In this document: positions 26,375 through 34,967 of the stretch, piece after piece
Position numbering within the stretch: position 1 is the stretch's first letter
Layout of the letters: the number at the start of each line of letters is the position of its first letter
Assembly (NCBI RefSeq): GCF_001654495.1
Contig: NZ_CP015849.1
Location: 1,874,501 to 1,938,500 of the forward strand
Length of the DNA: 64,000 nucleotides
Reading direction: 5' to 3'
Source of the DNA: Streptomyces sp. SAT1
Lineage (GTDB): Bacteria > Actinomycetota > Actinomycetes > Streptomycetales > Streptomycetaceae
Position numbers and translations under genes: made by a program
The notes under the pieces: model-generated
What the model was told of the DNA's origin: nothing
Database searches by the model: none
Seen by the model: only the letters and a program-made list of their open reading frames with translations

Positions 26375-27159
26375 GTACGACCGCTTTCTCCGGAGGCGCG
26401 GCCGACGCCTGGCTGCAGAAGCTGGGCGGGCTGCGTGATGTCGTACGGCAGGAGCTGGTCGCCCGGCAGCTCGACGAGCAGATAGCGGGGCGTTTCCCGG
26501 TCGGGCAGCGGCTGCGGGTGCTCGACGTCGGGATGGGCCAGGGCACGCAGGCGCTGCGGCTGGCCCGTGCGGGGCACCAGGTCACCGGCCTGGAGCGCGA
26601 CCAGAAGATGATCGCCGTGGCGCGGGAGGCATTGGCCGCCGAGCCCGAGGGCATCCGGGCGCGGATGCGGATCGTCGAGGGCGACGGCCAGGACACCGGG
26701 GTGCACTTCCTGCCCGGTAGCTTCGACGTCGTGCTCTGCCACGGCGTGCTGATGTACGTCGAGGAGCCCGACCCGCTGCTGGCGGGGCTGGCCCGGATGC
26801 TCGCGCCGGGCGGTCTGCTGTCGCTGCTGGTGCGCAACGCCGACGCGCTGGCGCTGCGGCCGGGGCTCATGGGCGACTGGCCGACCGCGCTGGCCGCGTT
26901 CGACTCGACGGTGTACCGCAACCGGCTGGGCCTGGACGTACGGGCGGACCGGCTCGCCGATCTGACCGCGACCCTCGCCGGGATCGGCGCGCCGCTGCAC
27001 GCCTGGTACGGGGTGCGGGTCTTCACGGACACGGCTGCGGACGGCGCCGAGCCGCCGGCGGACGTGGCGACGCTGCTGGACACGGAGGAGCGGGCCGGCC
27101 GGACCGACCCGTACCGCGCGGTGGCGGCGCTGCTGCATCTGTGCGGGGTGCGGGGCTAG
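26371..27159 (+). CDS. class I SAM-dependent methyltransferase, apparent CTG start
   Basis: About 262 residues, beginning STTAFSGGAADAWLQKLGGLRDVVRQ after the initiator. Motif I is RVLDVGMGQGTQAL, the acidic loop of motif II follows (TGLERDQKM), and motif post-I/III contain DVVLCHGVLMYVEEPD and LAPGGLLSLLVRN. No ATG, GTG or TTG occurs in frame between 26185 and the conserved N-terminus, so the probable initiator is CTG at 26371, overlapping the TGA of the upstream gene (CTGA) with GGAG 7 bases before it. The stop TAG at 27157-27159 is supplied by the left boundary of a MITE-like element. Substrate unknown. Confidence 0.85.
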   Translation: MSTTAFSGGAADAWLQKLGGLRDVVRQELVARQLDEQIAGRFPVGQRLRVLDVGMGQGTQALRLARAGHQVTGLERDQKMIAVAREALAAEPEGIRARMRIVEGDGQDTGVHFLPGSFDVVLCHGVLMYVEEPDPLLAGLARMLAPGGLLSLLVRNADALALRPGLMGDWPTALAAFDSTVYRNRLGLDVRADRLADLTATLAGIGAPLHAWYGVRVFTDTAADGAEPPADVATLLDTEERAGRTDPYRAVAALLHLCGVRG

Positions 27160-27333
27160 GGCCTGTCGTCAAATTCCCGCCTGCCCCGCGACGCCATGCA
27201 CGCACTCTCGCCGCACCGGGCCCAGACCCGAGTACGTCCAGTACGCGGGCCAGGGCCCGGCACGCCGAGAGCACGCACCTGACGCCGCGAAGCCCGCCCT
27301 CCGGGCGGACGACGGGAATGTGACGACAGGCCC
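27159..27333. mobile_element. MITE-like palindromic element (175 bp)
   Basis: A non-coding element whose ends are inverted repeats: GGGCCTGTCGTCA at the left and TGACGACAGGCCC at the right, extending as ATTCCCG/CGGGAAT with one mismatch. The interior is also largely self-complementary (CACTCTCGCCGCACCGGGCCC against GGGCCCGGCACGCCGAGAG), so the single strand folds into one long hairpin. TA flanks both ends (27157-27158 and 27334-27335), as in elements mobilised by IS630/Tc1-type transposases. No transposase gene. Assignment to that family is inference. Confidence 0.7.
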
Positions 27334-27419
27334 TAGCACTCCCCCGGGCAGGCCGCCCCGGCCGCCCGATCGGGTGCGTCGGCAGGGCCCGGCGTCCGTC
27401 TCGGCGACAGACTCGGCTC

Positions 27420-28586
27420 ATGGACGCTTTCCGTAGCCGTACCAGCTCCGTCAGCCGTACCAGCGGTGCCGTGCCCGGCCGTACACGCACCCGTGGCCGT
27501 CCGTGTGTCCGGGGCCGCCGGACGGCCGGTCCGCTGGTCGCGCTCGTGTGCTGTGCCGCCGCGCTGGCCGGGTGCAGCGGTCCGGCCGGGCCCGAGGAGA
27601 CGGCGGCCTCCGGCGCCCCGACGCCCTCCTCGGGCGGGCGGCAGGTGGCCGCCCCGGCGGCGGCGGACGGCCTCCAGAGCGACTACCAGCGGGTGATCAA
27701 GGAGGTCCTGCCCTCGGTCGTGCAGATCCAGGCGAGCCGCGACCTCGGCTCGGGGGTCGTCTTCGACGACAAGGGGCACATCGTCACCAACGCGCACGTC
27801 GTCGGCAACGAGAAGCGCTTCCGCGTCACCACGGCGGGCAGCGAGGAGACGCTCACCGCGACCCTGGTGTCCGCCTATCCGGAGCAGGACCTCGCCGTCG
27901 TCAAGCTGGACAAGGTGCCCGACGGGCTGAAGGCGGCCACCTTCGGGGACTCCGACAAGGTCGCGGTCGGGCAGATCGTGCTCGCCATGGGGTCGCCGCT
28001 GGGCCTTTCGTCGAGCGTCACCCAGGGGATCGTGTCGGCGACCGGGCGGACCGTCAGCGAGGGGCAGAGCGGCGGCGGCACGGGGGCGACGATCGCCGAC
28101 ATGGTGCAGACCTCGGCGGCGATCAACCCCGGCAACAGCGGGGGCGCGCTGGTGAACCTGGACGGCCAGGTCATCGGCATCCCGACGCTCGCCGCCACCG
28201 ACCCGCAGCTCGGGGGCAGCGCGGCACCCGGCATCGGGTTCGCGATCCCCTCGTCCATGGTGAGGACGATCGCCGGGCAGATCGTGAAGTACGGCAAGGT
28301 CGTCGACTCGGGGCGGGCCGCGCTCGGCATCACCGGACGCACCGTCATCGACACCTCGTACCAGCCCGCCGGGGTCGCGGTCGTCGAGGTGAAGTCCGGT
28401 GGCGCGGCGGACCGGGCGGGGATCCGGCCCGGCGACATCATCCTCAAGGTCGGCGGCGCCGGCATCACCGACATCACCTCGCTGTCGGAGGCGCTGGCCG
28501 GGGACAAGCCGGGGCAGCGGACGAAGGTGACGTACTCCCGCGACGGCGCCGAGCGGACGGTGGACGTGACGCTGGGCGAGCAGTGA
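27420..28586 (+). CDS. HtrA/DegP-like serine protease lipoprotein (trypsin-like + PDZ)
   Basis: 388 residues. A basic N-terminus and hydrophobic helix end in the lipobox LAGC, Cys52 being the predicted lipid-modified residue. After a Gly/Pro/Ala linker, the S1C protease domain (about 88-290) carries His126 (TNAHVV), Asp157 (EQDLAVVKLD) and Ser240 (NPGNSGGAL). A C-terminal PDZ domain (about 295-385) contains GVAVVEVKSGGAADRAGIRPGDIILKVGG. Predicted to act outside the membrane in protein quality control. No Shine-Dalgarno is visible; CAGACT 8 bases upstream hints at a leaderless start. Confidence 0.92.
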   Translation: MDAFRSRTSSVSRTSGAVPGRTRTRGRPCVRGRRTAGPLVALVCCAAALAGCSGPAGPEETAASGAPTPSSGGRQVAAPAAADGLQSDYQRVIKEVLPSVVQIQASRDLGSGVVFDDKGHIVTNAHVVGNEKRFRVTTAGSEETLTATLVSAYPEQDLAVVKLDKVPDGLKAATFGDSDKVAVGQIVLAMGSPLGLSSSVTQGIVSATGRTVSEGQSGGGTGATIADMVQTSAAINPGNSGGALVNLDGQVIGIPTLAATDPQLGGSAAPGIGFAIPSSMVRTIAGQIVKYGKVVDSGRAALGITGRTVIDTSYQPAGVAVVEVKSGGAADRAGIRPGDIILKVGGAGITDITSLSEALAGDKPGQRTKVTYSRDGAERTVDVTLGEQ

Positions 28587-28736
28587 GCGGGACGTCCTCG
28601 GGCGGCCCGGCGCGGGGCCCGATGCGGGAGCCCGGCGCGGTGGCCCGGCCCCCGAAGCTCTCGTCAGCCTTCGTCCGGTTCGGCGGCGCCCCGGACCGGC
28701 CCGGAACCCCGGAACGCTCCGGACCGGCCGAAGGCC

Positions 28737-28955
28737 CTACGCCTGGGCCTGGTCGGCGTGCAGGCTCATCGGACCGTAGATCTCGGCGGTGTCCTCGAAC
28801 AGCCGCACCTGGTCCGCGCCGCCGTCGGCCAGAGCCTTCCAGTTCTCCCCGATCCAGGACTCGGCGTCGCCCTGCGTGGTGAACTCCTCCGGCTGCACCG
28901 CGGGCTGGACCTCCGTCCCGTCGGCCGTCTCGAACCGCCACGTCCATGCCACCAT
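28737..28955 (-). CDS. small conserved hypothetical protein (72 aa)
   Basis: The frame is open upstream to 29141 but the conserved protein starts at ATG 28955 (MVAWTWRFETADG). It contains a Trp-rich N-terminus, a helix with DAESWIGENWKAL, and RLFEDTAEIYGPMSL. This compact protein is typical of actinobacteria; the function is unknown. No signal or membrane segment. Divergent from cobU, with about 170 bases between. Confidence 0.8.
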   Translation of the reverse strand: MVAWTWRFETADGTEVQPAVQPEEFTTQGDAESWIGENWKALADGGADQVRLFEDTAEIYGPMSLHADQAQA

Positions 28956-29128
28956 GTACGCCTCCCTGATGCGAGCACACGAGTACGGGCACACGTCTGC
29001 GGGCGCACCGCGCGCCCACTGCACACACTGCCCATCGGCAGCCGGATCACGCGGATCATGATCCGGTTCCGCCCGCAGCAGCCTAGCCGGATGCGCACGA
29101 CCCGCACCGGCACGGGAAAATCGGGTCC

Positions 29129-30340
29129 GTGGACGTGACACTGCTCGGTACCGGCGCCCCCGCGGGGCTGCCCCGCCCCCACTGCCCGTGCGCGGCCTGC
29201 GCGACGGCTCTCGGTGCGCAGGCCCGCGCCGCGACGGCGCTGCTCGTGGACGGGTCGCTGCTGCTGGACCTGACGCCCGGCGTGGCGTTCGCCGCCGCTC
29301 GGGCCGGGCAGTCGCTGGGGCAGGTGGCCCAGGTGCTGCTGTCCCATCCGCACGACGGTCCGGCCGTGGAGGTGCCCGCCGGGCTGCCGCAGCCGGGCCG
29401 GGTGCCGGACGGGCGGGAGCTGGCGCTGCTGACCGGGCATCGGGTGCGGGCGGTGGCGCTGGACGCGCCGGGCACGGGGTACGCGGTGACCGGGCCGGAC
29501 GGCAAGCGGCTGCTGTATCTGCCGCCGGGCGGCGCCCCGGCCGGTCTGGAGGAGGGTTCCGTACCGGCGTACGACATGGTCGTCGCGGATGTGACGGGGC
29601 GGCCGGACGCGCTGGCGAAGCTGCGGGCCGTGGGGGCGGTGGGGCGGGCGACCGATGTCGTCGCGGTCCATCTCGACCACGATGTGCCGCCGGGTCCCGA
29701 ACTGTCCCGGCGGCTGGCGGCGGCCGGGGCGCGGGCGGTGCCGGACGGCAGCACGCTGGTGATCGGGGCGTACGAGAACATGGCGGCCGTACCGGACGTG
29801 CCCCGGCGCACGCTGGTGCTGGGCGGGGCGCGTTCGGGCAAGTCGGTGGAGGCCGAGCGGCGGCTGGCGGCCTTTCCCGACGTGCTGTACGTGGCCACCG
29901 GCGGCACCCGGGGCGGGGACACGGAGTGGGCGGCGCGGGTGGCCCTGCACCGGGAGCGGCGGCCGGGTTCGTGGCGTACGTCCGAGACGTGCGACCTGGT
30001 GCCGCTGCTCGCGCAGGACGGTCCGCCGCTCCTGATCGACTGCCTGTCGCTGTGGCTGACGGACGCGATGGACTCCGTGGGCGCCTGGGACGACGCGGAG
30101 TGGGCGGACGGCGGTGAACGGGCGCTGCGGGGGCGGACGGCCGCGCTGACGTCGGCGGTCCGGGCCGCCCGGCGGACCGTGGTCGCCGTCTCCAACGAGG
30201 TCGGTTCGGGCATCGTCCCGGCCACCGCCTCGGGCCGCCGCTACCGTGACGAACTGGGCCGGCTGAACGCGGCCTTCGCCGCCGAGTGCGAACAGGTGCT
30301 GCTGGTGGTGGCGGGCCAGGCGCTGCGTCTGCGCGGCTGA
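29129..30340 (+). CDS. cobU: CobU-type cobinamide kinase/guanylyltransferase with N-terminal metallo-hydrolase-like extension
   Basis: 403 residues, roughly twice the length of E. coli-type CobU. Residues 228-403 are the CobU domain: P-loop GGARSGKS (232-239), YVATGGTRGGDTEW, DCLSLWLTD, VSNEVGSGIVPATASGRRYRDELGRLN and the C-terminal VVAGQALRLRG. It phosphorylates adenosylcobinamide and attaches GMP before nucleotide-loop closure by CobS. Residues 1-220 resemble a degenerate metallo-beta-lactamase fold (LLGTGAPAGLPRPHCPCAAC, LLSHPHDGPAVEV), with the metal-binding HxHxDH reduced to HPHDG, so hydrolase activity is doubtful. GTG start at 29129. cobT and cobS are nearby. Confidence 0.93.
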   Translation: MDVTLLGTGAPAGLPRPHCPCAACATALGAQARAATALLVDGSLLLDLTPGVAFAAARAGQSLGQVAQVLLSHPHDGPAVEVPAGLPQPGRVPDGRELALLTGHRVRAVALDAPGTGYAVTGPDGKRLLYLPPGGAPAGLEEGSVPAYDMVVADVTGRPDALAKLRAVGAVGRATDVVAVHLDHDVPPGPELSRRLAAAGARAVPDGSTLVIGAYENMAAVPDVPRRTLVLGGARSGKSVEAERRLAAFPDVLYVATGGTRGGDTEWAARVALHRERRPGSWRTSETCDLVPLLAQDGPPLLIDCLSLWLTDAMDSVGAWDDAEWADGGERALRGRTAALTSAVRAARRTVVAVSNEVGSGIVPATASGRRYRDELGRLNAAFAAECEQVLLVVAGQALRLRG

Positions 30341-30417
30341 AGTGGCGGAAGCCGCCGGGGCGGGGCGAATCCGCGCGGGTCGGACGGGTCGGACGGGTCC
30401 GGCCGTGTCGCGGCGGG

Positions 30418-31509
30418 TCAGACCGGTCCGGCCGTGTCGCGGCGGGCGACGAGCCGGTAGGTGTTCGAGCAGCCCGGGGTGCGGCGCAGCAGCGGGGCGA
30501 GGGCCAGGTCGAGGAGAGCGGCCAGGTCGACCAGCGGGCTGGTGGCGGCGGCGAGGACCGCGCGCAGCGCGCGCCGCGGGGCGCTGGGCGGGGTCTGCCG
30601 CCAGGGGGCGTCGGGGGCGGGCAGCAGGCGGGCCAGGGCCAGGGCGAGGGCCGCCGACAGGTCGTTCGGCGTGTGCGGGGTGCGGTGGTCGGTGACGAGG
30701 ACCGTGCAGCCCGCGGACTCCAGCGCGGCGCGCAGGTTGCGCGCGGGCGGCAGGTGCAGATGGCGCGGCTGCCCGTGCGGCAGCCACCACTTGCCGAGCA
30801 GCAGGGCGAACGCGCTGCGCGGGTCGGGCAGTTCGATCAGGAGGTGGCCGCCGGGGCGCAGCGCGGTGAGGGCGCCGCGCAGCTCGGCCCGGGGGTCGGG
30901 GGCGTGGGAGAGGTGGTGGAACATGCTGACCACGTCGTAGCGTCCGCGCAGCCGTTCGGCCACGCGCGGGTCGGACAGGTGCCCGATGTGCGCCTCCTCG
31001 ATCCGCCCGGCCGCGCGCGCGGCCTCCACCCGGGGCGTGGGGTCGAGCCCGTCGAAGGAGGTGTACGGGAAGATCTCCCGGGCCGCGGCGGGGAAGTGGG
31101 CGTGGCCGGTGCCGACGTCGAGCCAGCTCTCCGGTTCGCCCACGTTGCGCATCAGGTGGGCGTCCCAGCGGTGCCTGCGGTGGCTGCGGCGGGCGGCGAG
31201 CACCGGGTCGGGCAGTGCCTGCGGGTCGCTCTCGTCGAAGTCGCGGTGGTAGAAGGCGAGTCCGGCCGGGGTGAGCCGGGGGTTCTGGAAGGCGTGCCCG
31301 CAGTCGCGGCACTGGTCGAGCGCGAACCTGCCCGGCTTGCGCTGGAGCAGGTCGGGCGCGCTCAGCCGGGTGCGCAGCCGGGCGGAGCCGCACCAGGGGC
31401 AGTCCGCGCGGCGCGGCTCGTGGAACCGGTCGGTGCCCTGGGCGAGTTCGGCGGCGTACCCGATGCGGCGCGGGTCGTAGACCCGCGGGGCGTACGGCAG
31501 GGGCGGCAT
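30418..31509 (-). CDS. class I SAM-dependent methyltransferase with zinc-ribbon-like N-terminus
   Basis: 363 residues from ATG 31509 (MPPLPYAPRVYDPRR). The long open frame to the right is an artefact. An N-terminal segment has two CxxC pairs, DCPWCGSAR (about 36-39) and QCRDCGHAFQNPR (about 67-70), a zinc knuckle often seen in methyltransferases of natural-product and cell-wall pathways. The SAM domain follows, with SWLDVGTGHAHF, a DVVSMFHHLSHAPDP stretch, and LRPGGHLLIELPDP. A hydrophobic C-terminal portion is consistent with membrane association. Substrate unknown. Its stop lies 77 bases from that of convergent cobU. Confidence 0.85.
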   Translation of the reverse strand: MPPLPYAPRVYDPRRIGYAAELAQGTDRFHEPRRADCPWCGSARLRTRLSAPDLLQRKPGRFALDQCRDCGHAFQNPRLTPAGLAFYHRDFDESDPQALPDPVLAARRSHRRHRWDAHLMRNVGEPESWLDVGTGHAHFPAAAREIFPYTSFDGLDPTPRVEAARAAGRIEEAHIGHLSDPRVAERLRGRYDVVSMFHHLSHAPDPRAELRGALTALRPGGHLLIELPDPRSAFALLLGKWWLPHGQPRHLHLPPARNLRAALESAGCTVLVTDHRTPHTPNDLSAALALALARLLPAPDAPWRQTPPSAPRRALRAVLAAATSPLVDLAALLDLALAPLLRRTPGCSNTYRLVARRDTAGPV

Positions 31510-31763
31510 GGTCGGCTCCCGGTGGGCGTGCGGGCGTACGGCGGGGAGCGGCCGGGGGCGGCCTCTCGTGCGGCCACTGTCGACAATTCCCTGCAAAAGG
31601 GAACGTATGGGATCCGTGTCGCGGCCGGGAAGACGCCGTACGGGTGTGCCGGCGGCCCGGCGTGCGGGGGTGGCGGCGCCGGCCTGCGGGGGGTGGCGGC
31701 GCCGGCGTGTGGGGGGTGGCGGCGTCATCGGGACGTGGGTCGGTCCCGTTCGGCCGGGGCCGG

Positions 31764-31769
31764 TACTGT
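31764..31769 (+). promoter_or_regulatory. -10-like element, probable leaderless start of cobT
   Basis: TACTGT ends 7 bases before the cobT ATG and no Shine-Dalgarno sequence is present, the arrangement expected for a leaderless mRNA. Confidence 0.5.
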
Positions 31770-31776
31770 TCGGCGA

Positions 31777-32901
31777 ATGAGCTCGCTGAATCTCGACGAC
31801 TTCTCCGATCTGATCGAGCGCCCCGACGGCGGAGTGCGGCGTGACGCCGAGGCGCGCCGGGAGCGTCAGGCCGTGCCGCCCGGTGCGCTGGGCCGCCTCG
31901 ACGACCTGGGTGAGTGGCTGGCCGCGGCCCAGGGTGCCGTACCGGTGCGGCCGGTCGAACAGCCGCGCGTCGTGCTCTTCGCCGGTGACCACGGCATCGC
32001 CGCGCTCGACGTGTCGGCCCGCCCGGCGGGCACCGCCGCGCAGTCGGTCCGGGCGGTGCTGGAGGGCGCGCGGCCGGTGTCCGTGCTGGCCCGGCGCCAG
32101 GGTGTGCCGGTGCGGGTGGTGGACATGGCCCTGGACTGCGAGCCCGGGGCGCTGCCCGAGGACGTCGCGCGGCACCGGGTGCGGCGCGGCAGCGGACGTA
32201 TCGACATCGAGGACGCGCTGACCCCCGAGGAGGCCGAGGCCGCGTTCCGGGCCGGGGTCGCGGTGGCCGACGAGGAGGCCGACTCCGGTACGGACCTCGT
32301 GGTGCTCGGTGACGTCAGCGTGGGCGGGACGACGGCGGCGGCGGTGCTGATCGCCGCGCTGTGCGGGACGGACGCGTCGGTGGTGACCGGCCGCGGCGGC
32401 GAGGCGATCGACGACCTGGCCTGGATGCGCAAGTGCGCCGCGATCCGGGACGCGCTGCGCCGGGCGCGGCCGGTGCTCGGGGACCAGCTGGCGCTGCTCG
32501 GGGCGGTCGGCGGGGCCGATCTGGCGGCGATGACCGGCTTCCTGCTCCAGTGCGCGGTGCGCAAGCTGCCGGTGATCCTGGACGGCGTGGTCTCGGCGGC
32601 GTGCGCGCTGGTGGCGCAGCGGGTGGCCTTCCGGGCGCCGGACTGGTGGCTGGCCGGGCATGTCAGCGGGGAGCCCGGACAGGCCAAGGCGCTGGACCGG
32701 ATGGCGCTGGAGCCGCTGCTCGACCACGCCGTACGGGTCGGGGAGGGCGCGGGCGCGCTGCTTGCGCTCCCGCTGGTGCGGGCCGCCGCGGACCTGGCGG
32801 CCGAGCTTCCCGAGACGGCGCCCGCCGCCGACGACGAGACCGACGGCGCTGCCGCCGCCGCTCCGGAGGACGAGCCCACGGACTACTCCGGCCTGGACTG
32901 A
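31777..32901 (+). CDS. cobT: nicotinate-nucleotide--dimethylbenzimidazole phosphoribosyltransferase CobT
   Basis: 374 residues. Makes alpha-ribazole phosphate for the lower ligand of cobalamin. Recognised by PPGALGRLDDLGEWL near the N-terminus, VVLFAGDHGIAALDVS, VLGDVSVGGTTAAAVLIAAL, LLGAVGGADLAAMTGFLLQ, PVILDGVVSAACALVA and the C-terminal active-site region VGEGAGALLALPLVRAA, which carries the conserved catalytic Glu. An acidic, Ala-rich tail ends DYSGLD. Works with CobU (29129) and CobS (37540), here separated by other genes. Confidence 0.95.
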   Translation: MSSLNLDDFSDLIERPDGGVRRDAEARRERQAVPPGALGRLDDLGEWLAAAQGAVPVRPVEQPRVVLFAGDHGIAALDVSARPAGTAAQSVRAVLEGARPVSVLARRQGVPVRVVDMALDCEPGALPEDVARHRVRRGSGRIDIEDALTPEEAEAAFRAGVAVADEEADSGTDLVVLGDVSVGGTTAAAVLIAALCGTDASVVTGRGGEAIDDLAWMRKCAAIRDALRRARPVLGDQLALLGAVGGADLAAMTGFLLQCAVRKLPVILDGVVSAACALVAQRVAFRAPDWWLAGHVSGEPGQAKALDRMALEPLLDHAVRVGEGAGALLALPLVRAAADLAAELPETAPAADDETDGAAAAAPEDEPTDYSGLD

Positions 32902-32910
32902 CGCGCCGGG

Positions 32911-32967
32911 CGCGGGGAGCGGGACACGGCGCGGGGAGCGGGACACGGCGCGAGGAGCGGGACACGG
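32911..32967. repeat. 19-bp tandem repeat (three copies) after cobT
   Basis: Three consecutive copies of CGCGGGGAGCGGGACACGG, the third with one substitution, immediately downstream of the cobT stop. A separate 18-bp repeat lies inside the next gene at 33075-33120. Confidence 0.9.
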
Positions 32968-33028
32968 CGCGGTGCGGCGTGACGCGCGTCCGTACCGTGC
33001 CGCGATGCCATGCATATGATCCGTATTC

Positions 33029-34867
33029 ATGGGATATGCCCGCATTGCACCCGCCCGTTCCGCCAGTCCGGGCAGTCCGGGCGAGCGGAGTGGTCCGGGC
33101 GAGCGGAGTGGTCCGGGCGGCCGGGGCGGCGCGGCCTCGCGGCGGGCCGCCGCGGGGGCCGTCTGGTATCTGCGGGCGGTCGCGTTCGTCAACTTCCTCA
33201 GCGCGGTGTGGGTCTCCCTGGGCCAGGACGTGCGGCGGCACAACCAGGAGAACCTGTTCACCCCGTACCTGCTCACCGCCGGCTTCGCCTCCGGGGTGTT
33301 CGCCGCCTTCCTGGCCGTCACCATGCGGCGGCGCAAGCGGGCCGCCTGGATCCTGAACCTCGGTCTGAGCGCGCCGTTCCTCGGACTGTTCGCCGTCGCG
33401 ATGACGCTGCCCGAGATCCGCGGCTCCGCGCAGAACTGGGTCTCGCTGATCCTCACCGCCGCCTTCGTGGCCGCCCTGCTGCTCGGGCGGCGCGAGTTCT
33501 ACGCCAAGGGCGACCGCGCCAACCCGAAGCTCGCCGCCCTCGTCGCGACGGCCGGGCTGCCGGCCGCCTCGCTGCTGGCGGCCCTGCTGGTGACGGTCAC
33601 CAACCAGGCGCCGGACGCGGCCCGTTCGACCTGGCCGGAGCGCTGGCACTACGGCACGCTGCGGCTGGTCTCGGTGGCCGCGCCGGAGGCCAGGTTCCCC
33701 GCAATCGCCACCCCGCCCTGGGCTGACGTCTCCGTCAACGTGCTGTCCACGGCGCTGGTCCTCGCCGTCCTGTACGCCGCCTTCCGCTCCCGGCGCGCCG
33801 TCGACCCGCTCACCGAGGACGACGAGAAGCGGCTGCGCGAGCTGCTGGACCGGCACGGCGAGCGGGACTCGCTCGGCTACTTCGCGCTGCGCCGCGAGAA
33901 GAGTGTCGTGTGGTCGCCGACCGGGAAGGCGGCCGTCGCCTACCGGGTGGTGGGCGGGGTGTCGCTGGCCTCCGGGGATCCGCTGGGCGACCCGGAGGCG
34001 TGGCCCGGCGCCATCGGGCCGTGGCTGGCCGAGGCCAGGGCGCACGGCTGGATCCCGGCCGTGATGGGCGCGGGCGAGGAGGCGGGCACGGTGTACGCGC
34101 GCCACGGCCTGGACGCCCTGGAACTGGGCGACGAGGCGGTGGTGGAGGTCGCCGACTTCACTTTGGAGGGCCGGGCCATGCGCACCGTGCGGCAGGCCCA
34201 CAACCGGGTGCGGCGGGCCGGGTACACCGTGCGCGTACGGCGGCACGAGGACATCCCGGCGGACGAGATGGCCTCCCTGGTGCGGCGGGCGGACGACTGG
34301 CGGGACGGGCCCACCGAACGCGGCTTCAGCATGGCGCTCGGCCGGCTCGGCGACCCGGCCGACGGCCGCTGCGTGATGCTGGAGTGCCGCGACGCGCACG
34401 GCGCTCTGCGGGCCCTGCTCTCCTTCGTGCCCTGGGGGCCGCACGGGCTGTCCCTGGACCTGATGCGCCGTGACCGGGACGCCGAGAACGGCCTCATGGA
34501 GTTCATGGTCATCGAACTCCTCGGCCGGGCGCGGGAGGTCCGGGTCACCCAGGTCTCGCTGAACTTCGCGATGTTCCGCTCGGTCTTCGAACGCGGGGCG
34601 CGCCTGGGCGCGGGTCCGGTGCTGCGCGTGTGGCGCTCACTGCTCGGCTTCTTCTCCCGGTGGTGGCAGATCGAGTCGCTGTACCGCGCCAACGCCAAGT
34701 ACCGGCCGGTGTGGGAGCCGCGGTTCCTGCTCTTCGAGAAGAGCGCGGACCTGCCGCGCATCGGCCTCGCGGCGGCCCGCGCCGAGGGCTTCCTGACCAC
34801 CGGTCCGGCGGTGCGCGGGCTGCCGGAGCGGCTGCGCCGCCGGGGGCGGCTGGAGACCCGGCGGTGA
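33029..34867 (+). CDS. DUF2156 / MprF-like phosphatidylglycerol aminoacyl-transferase-type membrane protein
   Basis: 612 residues. After a Ser/Gly/Pro-rich N-terminus (encoded partly by an 18-bp tandem repeat) come about six membrane helices between residues 45 and 265. The soluble C-terminal domain (about 280-585) is the GNAT-like DUF2156 fold found in MprF, with GDPLGDPEAWPGAI, RQAHNRVRRAGYT, ADDWRDGPTERGFSMALGRL, LSFVPWGPHGLSLDLMRRD and VSLNFAMFRSVFERG. In MprF this domain moves an amino acid from tRNA to phosphatidylglycerol. The 14-helix flippase half is absent, so only synthase-type function is suggested. Substrate unproved. Confidence 0.88.
   Translation: MGYARIAPARSASPGSPGERSGPGERSGPGGRGGAASRRAAAGAVWYLRAVAFVNFLSAVWVSLGQDVRRHNQENLFTPYLLTAGFASGVFAAFLAVTMRRRKRAAWILNLGLSAPFLGLFAVAMTLPEIRGSAQNWVSLILTAAFVAALLLGRREFYAKGDRANPKLAALVATAGLPAASLLAALLVTVTNQAPDAARSTWPERWHYGTLRLVSVAAPEARFPAIATPPWADVSVNVLSTALVLAVLYAAFRSRRAVDPLTEDDEKRLRELLDRHGERDSLGYFALRREKSVVWSPTGKAAVAYRVVGGVSLASGDPLGDPEAWPGAIGPWLAEARAHGWIPAVMGAGEEAGTVYARHGLDALELGDEAVVEVADFTLEGRAMRTVRQAHNRVRRAGYTVRVRRHEDIPADEMASLVRRADDWRDGPTERGFSMALGRLGDPADGRCVMLECRDAHGALRALLSFVPWGPHGLSLDLMRRDRDAENGLMEFMVIELLGRAREVRVTQVSLNFAMFRSVFERGARLGAGPVLRVWRSLLGFFSRWWQIESLYRANAKYRPVWEPRFLLFEKSADLPRIGLAAARAEGFLTTGPAVRGLPERLRRRGRLETRR
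33075..33120. repeat. 18-bp tandem repeat in the MprF-like gene
   Basis: Two full copies plus a partial third of GTCCGGGCGAGCGGAGTG, translated as GERSGPGERSGP. The unit is a multiple of three, so slippage would alter the length of the N-terminal tail without breaking the frame. Confidence 0.85.
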
Positions 34868-34967
34868 GGGCGGGGCCGCCGCGACCACCGGGATCGTTCG
34901 GACCGCCTGGACCGCCTGGACCGTCGGGGTCGCGGCAGCGGTGCGCCGGGCAAGGCGTACGGGCCTG

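Noticed and set aside
28956..29128. Cobalamin riboswitch before cobU or cobT
   Set aside because: I found no B12-box or the expected long structured leader upstream of the cob genes, and cobT and cobS appear leaderless.
30418..33456. A 1012-codon minus-strand frame across the methyltransferase and opposite cobT
   Set aside because: Only the part up to 31509 has family motifs; the remainder is opposite cobT and low in protein character.
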